Origin: Spirochaetaceae bacterium
GTDB lineage: Bacteria > Spirochaetota > Spirochaetia > SZUA-6 > Bin103
DNA: 15,166 bases
Assembly (NCBI GenBank): GCA_026710565.1
Contig: JAPOQV010000654.1
Location: 1-15,166, forward strand
Direction of reading: 5' to 3'
A program made the translations under genes and the position numbers. The first letter of the stretch is position 1, and each line of letters begins with the position of its first letter. Below are positions 1 to 6,070 of this stretch, one piece after another. The notes under the pieces are model-generated. The model searched no databases. It had not been told where the DNA came from and saw only the letters and a program-made list of their open reading frames with translations.

Positions 1-615
1 GAGTTGTGCGCGGAGATCGAGGCGGCCGGCGGCCGGGCCATCGCCGTGTACGCCGACGTCGGCCGGGCCGACGAGGTCGCGGAGATGTTCGCCACCGTGG
101 ATCGCGAGCTCGGACCGGTCACCGCGCTGGTCAACAACGCCGCCATGATAGGGCCGAGCACGCGGGTGGCCGACCTCGACCCCGCCGACATGGAGCGGCT
201 GCTGGAGGTCAACGTGATGGGCGTCGTGCACTGCACGCAGCAGGCGCTGCGGCGCATGTCGACCGTGCACGGCGGCTCCGGCGGCGCGATCGTCAATGTC
301 TCCTCGGGAGCTTCCTACGTGGGAGAGCCGGGAGTCGCCGTTCACTACGCGGCCACCAAGGGAGCCGTCACCAGCTTTAGCATCGGCTTGGCGCAGGAGG
401 TGATGGCCGAGGGCGTGCGCGTCAATACCGTGAGCCCCGGCCCCATCCGTACCACCATGCCCCATCCGGGCGCCCTGGAGCGGGGAGCGCAGGTCGTGCC
501 CGCCCGCCGCGCGGGCGAGCCGGAAGAGGTGGCCGAGGCGATCGTCTGGCTGCTGTCGCCGGCGGCGAGCTACGTCGCCTGCGCCAACATCCGCGTGGCA
601 GGCGGCAAGCCGTGA
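1..615 (+). CDS. SDR family NAD(P)-dependent oxidoreductase, 5'-truncated by window edge
   Basis: A short-chain dehydrogenase/reductase, cytosolic, expected to oxidise or reduce a hydroxyl/carbonyl group with NAD(P)(H). The frame is open from base 1, and the N-terminal Rossmann TGxxxGxG dinucleotide motif is missing, so the true start lies upstream; about 204 codons of a usual ~250 are present. Visible family marks are the NNAA motif near residue 45, the catalytic Ser in NVSSGAS near residue 100, the YAATK motif (Tyr and Lys of the catalytic YxxxK) near residue 117, and the VSPGPIRT loop after it. The C-terminus ends in an ANIRVAGGKP-like tail, where many relatives have TGxxxxVDGG; here YVACANI replaces the usual glycine. 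The stop overlaps the next gene's GTG start by 4 bp (GTGA), so the two are probably translationally coupled. The substrate is unknown. Confidence 0.93.
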   Translation, partial: ELCAEIEAAGGRAIAVYADVGRADEVAEMFATVDRELGPVTALVNNAAMIGPSTRVADLDPADMERLLEVNVMGVVHCTQQALRRMSTVHGGSGGAIVNVSSGASYVGEPGVAVHYAATKGAVTSFSIGLAQEVMAEGVRVNTVSPGPIRTTMPHPGALERGAQVVPARRAGEPEEVAEAIVWLLSPAASYVACANIRVAGGKP

Positions 616-2123
616 GCGATCGGAGCGCCGGGCGGCCCAACATCCTGATTCTCATGACCGACGAGCACGCGGCGCAGTTCGCCGGCACGTACGGCCATCC
701 GTTCATCGCCACTCCGGGCATGGACCGGCTGGCGCGCGAGGGCGTCACCTTCGACGCCGCCTACTGCAACAATCCGCTGTGCGTGCCGTCGCGGCTGTCA
801 TTCATGACCGGCCGTTACACCCACCGCTGTGGTGGGTGGGACAACTCCACGGCGCTGCCCGTGGACGCGGTCACCTGGCCCTACCTGCTGCGCGCGCAGG
901 GATACGAGGCGGTGCTGTCCGGCAAGATGCACCTCATCGGTCCCGACCGGCTGCACGGCTTCGAGCGCCAGCTCGCCGTCGACCTGCACGCGGACCTCGT
1001 CCACCCGGTGTACCGCTGGGCGGAGGGCGTGCCGGAGGCGGCCGAGCCCTGGCCCGGAGTGACACGCACCGGGTCACGGGTGCCCGAGCACGGCCGCGAC
1101 TTCGGCAAGGAGGCCGGCGCCGATGCCCCGATGGAGCAGCCGGTGGAGACCGGACCCGGCACGACGCCGGAGATCGAGGCCGACGACCTGGCCGTGGAGC
1201 GTGCGATCGAGTTCCTGCGCTCGCGCGAAGGCGCCGATGCGCCCTTCGCCCTCTGCGTCGGCCTGATCGCCCCGCACTACCCGTTCGTGGTCCCGGAACC
1301 GTTCTTCTCGCAGTACTTCCCCGAGCACGCCGACCTCCCGGACCTGCCGCCGGGCCACCTGGACGCGCTGTCTCCGGCTGCGCAGCGGCTGCGCCGCGCG
1401 TTCGGATTCCATGGCCACACCGACGACCAGGTGCGCCGAGCGCGCGCCGCCTACTACGGGCTGGTGAGCTACGCCGACAACAAGCTGGAGGCCTTGCTCG
1501 ACGTCCTGGACCGGACCGGACTGGCCGAGAACACCATCGTCGTGCACACCAGCGACCACGGCGAGTTGCTCGGCGAGCACGGGCTCTGGCGCAAGATGTC
1601 GTTCTACGAGCAGTCCGCCCGCGTGCCGCTGCAGATCCGCTGGCCGGGGCGCGGCGTGGCAGGCGAGCGGATCGCCGCCTGCACCTCGCTGGTCGACGTC
1701 ACCGCCACGCTGGTGGACGCCGCCGGCGGTGCGGATCCGGGGCTGGAGCTGGACGGCCGCAGCCTCGCCGGACTTATCGACGGCTCGGCGGAGGCGATCC
1801 GCGCCTGGCCGGACGAGGCATTCGCCGAGCACACCTCGCACGGCACCGACCGCCCGCGGGCGATGCTGCGCCGCGGCTCCTGGAAGATCTGCCTCTCCGG
1901 CGGGGATGACCCGGAGACGGAGCTGTACGACCTGCTGCAGGATCCGGGCGAGTTCCACAACCGCGCCGGTGACCCGGAGGTGGCGGAAGTCGAGGCGGAG
2001 CTGCGCGACGCGCTCCTCGCCCGTTGGGACCCTGCCGCGGTCGACGCACAGGTGCGTGCCCACCAGGACCGGGTCGCCCTCATCCGCTCCGCCAGCCGTG
2101 CCGGAGAACGGCCACTGTTCTGA
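612..2123 (+). CDS. Sulfatase, Cys-type (formylglycine-dependent)
   Basis: A 503-residue type I sulfatase that hydrolyses sulfate esters. The signature CVPSR is at residues 57-61; Cys57 would be converted to formylglycine by a maturase not encoded here. Metal-site residues are visible in the N-terminal LMTDE (Asp17) and in the C-terminal TSDHGELLGEHG (Asp315, His316). The C-terminus has the usual ELYDLLQDPGE segment seen in bacterial arylsulfatase/choline-sulfatase-like members. I see no signal peptide, so the protein looks cytoplasmic, which would fit a small imported sulfate ester better than a polymer; that is inference. The GTG start at 612 overlaps the SDR stop and is preferred because the NILILMTDEH strand begins about 10 residues later, as in the family. 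The substrate cannot be assigned. Confidence 0.95.
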   Translation: MSDRSAGRPNILILMTDEHAAQFAGTYGHPFIATPGMDRLAREGVTFDAAYCNNPLCVPSRLSFMTGRYTHRCGGWDNSTALPVDAVTWPYLLRAQGYEAVLSGKMHLIGPDRLHGFERQLAVDLHADLVHPVYRWAEGVPEAAEPWPGVTRTGSRVPEHGRDFGKEAGADAPMEQPVETGPGTTPEIEADDLAVERAIEFLRSREGADAPFALCVGLIAPHYPFVVPEPFFSQYFPEHADLPDLPPGHLDALSPAAQRLRRAFGFHGHTDDQVRRARAAYYGLVSYADNKLEALLDVLDRTGLAENTIVVHTSDHGELLGEHGLWRKMSFYEQSARVPLQIRWPGRGVAGERIAACTSLVDVTATLVDAAGGADPGLELDGRSLAGLIDGSAEAIRAWPDEAFAEHTSHGTDRPRAMLRRGSWKICLSGGDDPETELYDLLQDPGEFHNRAGDPEVAEVEAELRDALLARWDPAAVDAQVRAHQDRVALIRSASRAGERPLF

Positions 2124-2128
2124 CGCGT

Positions 2129-2151
2129 GGGGCGCGGAGCAGATCCGCCCC
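2129..2151. terminator. Candidate hairpin between convergent genes
   Basis: In the 42-bp gap between two facing stop codons (2123 and 2166) the sequence GGGGCGCGGA - GCAGA - TCCGCCCC can fold into an 8-bp stem (GGGG/CCCC and CGGA/TCCG) with a 2-base CG bulge and a 5-base loop. No T-run follows on either strand, so it is not a textbook intrinsic terminator. Its place between convergent transcripts makes a bidirectional stop or transcript-end stabiliser plausible. Confidence 0.35.
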
Positions 2152-2165
2152 GCTGCTGTCTCGCT

Positions 2166-2978
2166 TCAGGCGTCGGCGCGGTCGGGCAGGATCTTCGCCT
2201 GCTCGAACAGCTTGCGTCCGCGCTCGGAGAGTTGCTCGAACTCCCTCGCGCCCACCCGGATCGGGCGTCGGCCGGTCAGGAGCGGGGCGGCCCAGCGCAG
2301 CGAGTAGCAGATCACCAGCTCCGGGCGCGGGCCGTCGGACCGGTTGGGAGTGCCGCGGTGCAGGGCGCGGGGGTCCTGCACCCACAGGGTGCCGCGCTTC
2401 ATGTTGAGCCGCGTGCGGTGCGGGTAGGAGCCGCTCTCGACGATGTCGTTGTAGTCGCTCTCCAGGTGCGGGTCGGACAGGAACTGGGTCGACGGCAGGA
2501 CCTCGAAGCTGCCGTTCTCGACGCTGGTGTCCACCAGCGGGAACTTGACCCCCAGGTGGGGCACCCTCGCCATGGCCGCGTGCTGGGCCATGAGCGGGAT
2601 GTCGCGGTGCCAGTTCTGGTGAATGGAGCCGGGGTACGGGGTGTTGGAGTGCAGGCAGGTGACCAGGAAGTCGTCGGTCTCCCAGTATCCCTCCAGCAGG
2701 GCGAGCAGGGTGGCGTGCTCGGCGATCTCCGGGCAGGCCAGTCCGCCTTCCCACGGCCAATGCAGCGTGTAGCGGTTGGGGTGCTGCAGGTGCCCGAAGC
2801 CGACGCGGATGTCGCCGCGCTCCTCGAGACCGAGCTCGTGGTCGCGGTCGCGCACGTGCTCCAGCAGCGGCAGGAACGACGCGTGGATGCGCTCGATGGT
2901 GGCGATGGGGATGGCGTCCTCCATCACCGCGAATCCGTTGATGTACAGCTCGTTGCGCAGTTGCGCGACCCGATCCAC
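2166..2978 (-). CDS. Phytanoyl-CoA dioxygenase (PhyH) family protein, copy 1
   Basis: A 270-residue Fe(II)/2-oxoglutarate-dependent oxygenase of the PhyH family, cytosolic, likely hydroxylating a small organic substrate. The iron-binding facial triad can be read as His124-x-Asp126 in NWHRD and the distal His207 in ALHRGTPN, with Arg208 next to it. The N-terminal ELYINGFAVMED segment matches the family's opening helix and strand. The start is GTG at 2978, with AGGAG six bases upstream. It lies 12 bp after the stop of a paralogue (2991-3791) that is about 81% identical by eye over ~266 aligned positions, so the pair is a tandem duplication. Most differences fall outside the metal site, at residues 35-65, 165-180 and the C-terminal 50. 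The substrate is unknown; the PhyH family is broad and not limited to phytanoyl-CoA. Confidence 0.93.
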   Translation of the reverse strand: MDRVAQLRNELYINGFAVMEDAIPIATIERIHASFLPLLEHVRDRDHELGLEERGDIRVGFGHLQHPNRYTLHWPWEGGLACPEIAEHATLLALLEGYWETDDFLVTCLHSNTPYPGSIHQNWHRDIPLMAQHAAMARVPHLGVKFPLVDTSVENGSFEVLPSTQFLSDPHLESDYNDIVESGSYPHRTRLNMKRGTLWVQDPRALHRGTPNRSDGPRPELVICYSLRWAAPLLTGRRPIRVGAREFEQLSERGRKLFEQAKILPDRADA

Positions 2979-2990
2979 GGCGTACTCCTG

Positions 2991-3791
2991 TCAGGCGGCC
3001 CCGCGCTCGGGCAGGATCGTCGCCCGCTCGAACATCCTGCGGCCACGCTCGGAGAGCCCTTCGAACTCGCGCGCCCCCACCCACAACGGGCGGGTCATGA
3101 GCTTGGCGGCCCGGCGCAGCGTGTAGCAGATTACCAGCTCCGGGCGCGGGGCGTCGGATCCATTGGGGGTGCCGCGGTGCAGGGCGCGCGGGTCCTGCAC
3201 CCACAGGGTGCCGCGCTTCATGTTGAGCCGGGTGCGGTGCGGGTAGGTGCCGCTCTCGAGGATGTCGTTGTAGTTGTCCTCCCGGTCAGGATCGGCCAGG
3301 AGCTGCGTCGACGGCAGGACCTCGAAGCTGCCGTTCTCGACGTTGGTGTCGACCAGCGGGAACTTGACCCCGAAGTGCGGCACCCGCTCCATGGCCACGT
3401 GCGGGGTCATGAGCTTGGCGTCGCGGTGCCAGTTCTGGTGAATCGACCCCGGATACGGGGTGTTGGAGTGCAGGCAGGTCACCAGGAAGTCGTCGGACTC
3501 CCAGTATGCCTCCAGCAGGGCCAGCAGGGTGGGGTGCTCGGCGATCTCGGGACAGGCCAGTCCGCCCTCCCACGGCCACTGCATGGTGTAGCGGTTGGGG
3601 TGCTGCAGGCGCCCGCAGCCGACGCGGATGTCGCCGCGCTCGTCGTGGCCGAGCTCATGCTCGCGGTGGCGGACGTGCTCCAGCATCGGCAGGAAAGACT
3701 CTTTGATGCGCTCGATCGTGGGGATGGGGTCCTCCATCATCGCGAATCCGTTGATGTACAGCTCGTTGACCAGTTGCGCGACTCTGTCCAT
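2991..3791 (-). CDS. Phytanoyl-CoA dioxygenase (PhyH) family protein, copy 2
   Basis: A 266-residue Fe(II)/2-oxoglutarate oxygenase, paralogue of the gene just downstream. The metal triad is His122-x-Asp124 (NWHRD) and His205 (ALHRGTPN), so both copies look catalytically intact. Compared with copy 1 it has two 2-residue deletions, one near residue 24 (PIP-TIERI) and one near residue 232. The stretch from the LHSNTPYPG segment to NWHRD is identical in both. It starts at ATG 3791 with GGGAG seven bases upstream. The VapC stop is only 23 bp upstream on the same strand, so it may be read from the toxin-antitoxin promoter; I saw no strong promoter of its own. Strong conservation around the metal site suggests related chemistry, with specificity perhaps differing in the variable patches. 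Confidence 0.93.
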   Translation of the reverse strand: MDRVAQLVNELYINGFAMMEDPIPTIERIKESFLPMLEHVRHREHELGHDERGDIRVGCGRLQHPNRYTMQWPWEGGLACPEIAEHPTLLALLEAYWESDDFLVTCLHSNTPYPGSIHQNWHRDAKLMTPHVAMERVPHFGVKFPLVDTNVENGSFEVLPSTQLLADPDREDNYNDILESGTYPHRTRLNMKRGTLWVQDPRALHRGTPNGSDAPRPELVICYTLRRAAKLMTRPLWVGAREFEGLSERGRRMFERATILPERGAA

Positions 3792-3814
3792 GGCTCACTC
3801 CCGCGCGGAGCGTA

Positions 3815-4252
3815 TCATGCCGGGTCGGCCGGCGCGGGTGTTTGCGAGGCGGACTCGAACGGATCGATCACGGACACGCCAAGCGTGCGGAAGTCACCTG
3901 CGTTGCACGTGACGACGGTCAGCCCGTGCACCTCCGCCGTCGCCGCGATCATGGCGTCCTCGATCAGCGTGTCCGACTGCCGGTGCTTGAGGCGTGCCCA
4001 TGCCCTGAACGCGGCCGTGTCCATCGGCAGGATGCTGTGCGAGAGGAGGAGCTTCTCCAGCCAGGCTTCGATCTCGTCGGCCTTGGCCACGTCCTGCTCG
4101 CGGGTGATCTCGACGCCGGCCTGGATCTCGCCGATCGTCACCGCCGACAGAAACAGACGATCGGCGGGCTGTTTCTCGATCCACCGTAAGACCGCGTGCC
4201 GCGGTCGAGGCCGGCGCAACTCCGATATGACGTTCGTGTCGACCAGGTACAC
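3815..4252 (-). CDS. vapC: VapC-family toxin, PIN-domain ribonuclease
   Basis: A 145-residue PIN-domain protein, the toxin of a type II toxin-antitoxin pair; VapC proteins are Mg2+-dependent RNases that cut tRNA or rRNA. It opens with YLVDTNVISELRR (acidic residues Asp5 and Glu11), followed by TIGEIQAGV (Glu), an IEDAMIAATA segment with the next acidic residue, and NAGDF near the end: the full acidic set of an active PIN fold. I chose GTG at 4252 because it places VDTNV at residues 4-8, the usual position; the frame is open further upstream, but that extension overlaps the antitoxin and looks noncoding. The Shine-Dalgarno is weak (GAGATGAAG region), and the start follows the antitoxin stop by 17 bp, so translational coupling is likely. 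Length is normal for the family. Confidence 0.92.
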   Translation of the reverse strand: MYLVDTNVISELRRPRPRHAVLRWIEKQPADRLFLSAVTIGEIQAGVEITREQDVAKADEIEAWLEKLLLSHSILPMDTAAFRAWARLKHRQSDTLIEDAMIAATAEVHGLTVVTCNAGDFRTLGVSVIDPFESASQTPAPADPA

Positions 4253-4269
4253 CGCTTCATCTCGTCCGT

Positions 4270-4530
4270 CTAATCGAACTCGGGAGACGCGCGGTGGCGG
4301 TGATCCGGGCGCGGCGGTGTCAGCGCATCCGTACGCGCTTCCGGGGCCAGGAGCAGCTCCTTGATGTCGGGCTTCGCCTGCTCCTCCAGTCGCCGCCACT
4401 GGTCGATCGGCACCAGCACGGCGGTCTCCACGCCCCGCTTGGTCACGATCTGTGGTCCTTCGGCGAGGCTCCGTTCCAGCAACTCACAGAAGCGTGCCTT
4501 GGCGGCCTGTACCTGCCACGTTCTGCTCAC
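4270..4530 (-). CDS. Phd/YefM-family antitoxin
   Basis: An 86-residue antitoxin partnered with the VapC toxin just downstream. The N-terminal TWQVQAAKARFCELLE and the IVTKRGVETAVLVPIDQW segment are typical of the Phd/YefM DNA-binding fold. The C-terminal part (from about residue 50, charged and proline-rich) would wrap the toxin and is usually unstructured when free. The start is GTG at 4530; AGGAG lies only 3 bases upstream, which is short, but no other in-frame start preserves the WQVQ strand. Such antitoxins repress their own promoter alone or in complex with toxin. A possible operator of two near-identical 12-bp direct repeats lies about 22 bp upstream of the start codon. A Phd/YefM antitoxin paired with a VapC toxin is a common mixed arrangement. 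Confidence 0.9.
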   Translation of the reverse strand: MSRTWQVQAAKARFCELLERSLAEGPQIVTKRGVETAVLVPIDQWRRLEEQAKPDIKELLLAPEARTDALTPPRPDHRHRASPEFD

Positions 4531-4547
4531 ATGCTCCTCACGCAGCC

Positions 4548-4576
4548 ATGATGACCAGTTGTCTGACTAGTTGCAA
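4548..4576 (-). promoter_or_regulatory. Putative toxin-antitoxin promoter with overlapping repeat operator
   Basis: On the minus strand TTGCAA (4571-4576) and CATCAT (4548-4553) are separated by 17 bp and resemble -35 and -10 boxes (4 of 6 matches each). A transcript starting near 4541 would have a leader of about 10 nt carrying AGGAG before the antitoxin GTG. The spacer and -35 are covered by two adjacent 12-bp direct repeats (4552-4563 and 4564-4575; plus strand TGACCAGTTG and TGACTAGTTG at their cores, 9 of 10 identical). This is the expected place for an antitoxin operator. Seen directly: repeats and boxes; inferred: their function. Confidence 0.45.
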
Positions 4577-4624
4577 GGTCGCTCGTGTAGAGGCCCTCTC
4601 TCCGTAGGGTGCCACGCGCTACGC

Positions 4625-4630
4625 TATCAT
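4625..4630 (+). promoter_or_regulatory. Candidate -10 box for shikimate kinase gene (possibly leaderless)
   Basis: TATCAT matches the -10 consensus at 5 of 6 positions and ends 8 bases before the ATG at 4639. I see no Shine-Dalgarno sequence between it and the start, and no good -35 box 16-18 bp upstream. If used, transcription would begin at or within a few bases of the start codon. Confidence 0.35.
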
Positions 4631-4638
4631 CCTCGATC

Positions 4639-5175
4639 ATGCACGTGGTGCTGGTCGGCTACCGGGCTGCCGGCAAGACCACCGCCGGACGGCTGGTGGC
4701 CGAGCGGCTCGGGTGGGAGTACCTGGACGTCGACCGCGGCATCGAGGCGCACTGCGGGCTATCCATCGCCGAGATCTTCGGGCGCCACGGCGAGCCGTAC
4801 TACCGCGACGTGGAGAGCTCGGTGGTGGCCGAGATGTGCGCGCACGACGACGCCGTGGTCACCTTCGGCGGTGGCACCCTGATGCGTCCCGTCAACCAGG
4901 AGCACGCACGCCGCGACGGCCTGGTGGTCTACCTGGAGGCGGACACCGGGGAGCTGTGGCGGCGGATCGAGGCGGATCCGGCCAGCGCCGCCACCCGCCC
5001 GAACCTGGCCGGCGGCGGCCTGCAGGAGGTGGTGACGATGCTGGCGCAGCGTGCGCCGGTGTACCGCGCCAACGCCGATCTCACCCTGGACGCCACCCTG
5101 CCGCCGGAGGAGCTGGCCGGCCGCATCGTCGCCGCCGTGCGTGACCGGCAGCGCGGAGGCTATCTACTAGACTAG
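4639..5175 (+). CDS. aroK: Shikimate kinase
   Basis: A 178-residue cytosolic kinase that phosphorylates shikimate at the 3-hydroxyl with ATP, the fifth step of the chorismate pathway to aromatic amino acids. The Walker A motif is GYRAAGKT at residues 7-14. The shikimate-binding set is visible: the LDVDRGIE segment (Asp-x-Asp), the Arg and Glu of GEPYYRDVE, and GGG in VTFGGGT. The lid region has TRPNL, and a later Arg is in RAPVYRANADL. The ATG at 4639 is chosen because the P-loop strand begins directly after it, as in the family; an in-frame ATG at 4609 would add ten low-quality residues. Length is normal. The gene stands alone among accessory genes, divergent from the toxin-antitoxin pair, and its stop overlaps the convergent PhyH gene by 9 bp. 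Confidence 0.95.
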   Translation: MHVVLVGYRAAGKTTAGRLVAERLGWEYLDVDRGIEAHCGLSIAEIFGRHGEPYYRDVESSVVAEMCAHDDAVVTFGGGTLMRPVNQEHARRDGLVVYLEADTGELWRRIEADPASAATRPNLAGGGLQEVVTMLAQRAPVYRANADLTLDATLPPEELAGRIVAAVRDRQRGGYLLD

Positions 5176-5961
5176 GTCGGCCTCGTACGCTTCGACCTCG
5201 GCGAAGCGGGTGGTGCCGCGCAGCAACCGGCCCAGGCGGGGCACGCCGCCGTTGTAGACCTCCACGGCATCGGCGTCGGCGAAGCGCAGGAACAGGATGC
5301 GGCGGTGCGTGTCCGACCGGTTGCCTTCCGACTTGTGCAGCATCCAGCAGTGGAAGCAGATCGCCTCGCCCGCCTGCATCGGCACCGGCACGGCGCGGCT
5401 GTCGTCCGCCTCCAGCTTGATCGGCAGCAGGGCCGCCTTCTCTTCCGGGGCCTGCGGGTCGGCCTGACCCTGGCGGTGGCTGCCGGGGATCAGCCACAGG
5501 CAGCCGTTCTCGACCGCCGCGTCGTCGAGCGCGGTCAGCGCCGTCAACGCCGTGTACGGTTCCAGCTCGCCGTAGGCGTTGTCCTGGTGCCAGTGGAACG
5601 GCATGGTGTTGCCGCGCATCTTGAAGGTGAGTTGTGAGGTGGCGCCCTTCACGTTGGGACCGATGATCTGGCCGGCCATCTCCACCAGCGGCCCGTGGAA
5701 GTAGTAGCGGCGGACGGTCTCCGAGCGATGATGGATGTCGCTCAGCAGCGAGTTCTTCAGCCAGGTGGCGTCAGGGTCGAACGGCCCCTTCTCGGCCTCC
5801 CATGCGGTCATCGCCTCGTCACGCATGCGCGCCAGCCCCTCGTCGGTCAGCGTGCGCCCCAGCCGCACGAAACCGTCACGCTTGAACGTGTCGAGCTCCG
5901 CTTCCGTGAGCGTTCGATAGTTGAAGAGATCGGGATGCCGCTCGGGCGTCAGCGCCGCCAT
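5167..5961 (-). CDS. Phytanoyl-CoA dioxygenase (PhyH) family protein, divergent third copy
   Basis: A 264-residue Fe(II)/2-oxoglutarate oxygenase. The N-terminus has the family opening LTEAELDTFKRDGFVRL. The metal ligands are His125-x-Asp127 in HWHQDNAYG and His209 in MLHKSEGN, followed by the Arg of the 2-oxoglutarate site in the SDTHRRI segment. VENGCLWLIPGSH in the middle is a classic PhyH stretch. Overall it shares little sequence with the two tandem copies at 2166-3791, so it belongs to a different subfamily and is not a recent duplicate. I chose ATG 5961 because GGAGG lies 8 bases upstream; the frame remains open to 6060, but the added residues do not look family-like. Its stop codon lies inside the end of the shikimate kinase gene. 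The substrate is unknown. Confidence 0.93.
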   Translation of the reverse strand: MAALTPERHPDLFNYRTLTEAELDTFKRDGFVRLGRTLTDEGLARMRDEAMTAWEAEKGPFDPDATWLKNSLLSDIHHRSETVRRYYFHGPLVEMAGQIIGPNVKGATSQLTFKMRGNTMPFHWHQDNAYGELEPYTALTALTALDDAAVENGCLWLIPGSHRQGQADPQAPEEKAALLPIKLEADDSRAVPVPMQAGEAICFHCWMLHKSEGNRSDTHRRILFLRFADADAVEVYNGGVPRLGRLLRGTTRFAEVEAYEADLV

Positions 5962-5983
5962 GTCTCGTGCCTCCGGTGCGCGC

Positions 5984-5989
5984 AGTATA
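5984..5989 (-). promoter_or_regulatory. Candidate -10 box for the third PhyH gene
   Basis: TATACT (minus strand) lies 22 bp upstream of the ATG at 5961, with GGAGG between them. It matches TATAAT at 5 of 6 positions. No convincing -35 is seen. The GTATAC core is palindromic, so it could also serve the divergent plus-strand gene. Confidence 0.3.
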
Positions 5990-6070
5990 CCCTCGGCCGG
6001 CATGGAGACGGAGGAGATCGGGATCGAGTCGCCGCGGGAGCTCGCCGGGTAGCGCATCACCGGGGAGCGG

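Noticed and set aside
2127..4364. A 745-residue plus-strand open frame across the PhyH pair and toxin-antitoxin genes
   Set aside because: It is the antisense of four genes with intact motifs; its apparent internal repeat is the mirror of the tandem PhyH duplication.
4253..4399. Longer VapC starting at 4399
   Set aside because: The extra 49 residues overlap the antitoxin coding sequence and are low complexity; the PIN-domain start fits GTG 4252.
5962..6060. Longer third PhyH protein starting at 6060
   Set aside because: ATG 5961 has GGAGG eight bases upstream; the extra 33 residues do not resemble the family and would cover the promoter-like TATACT.
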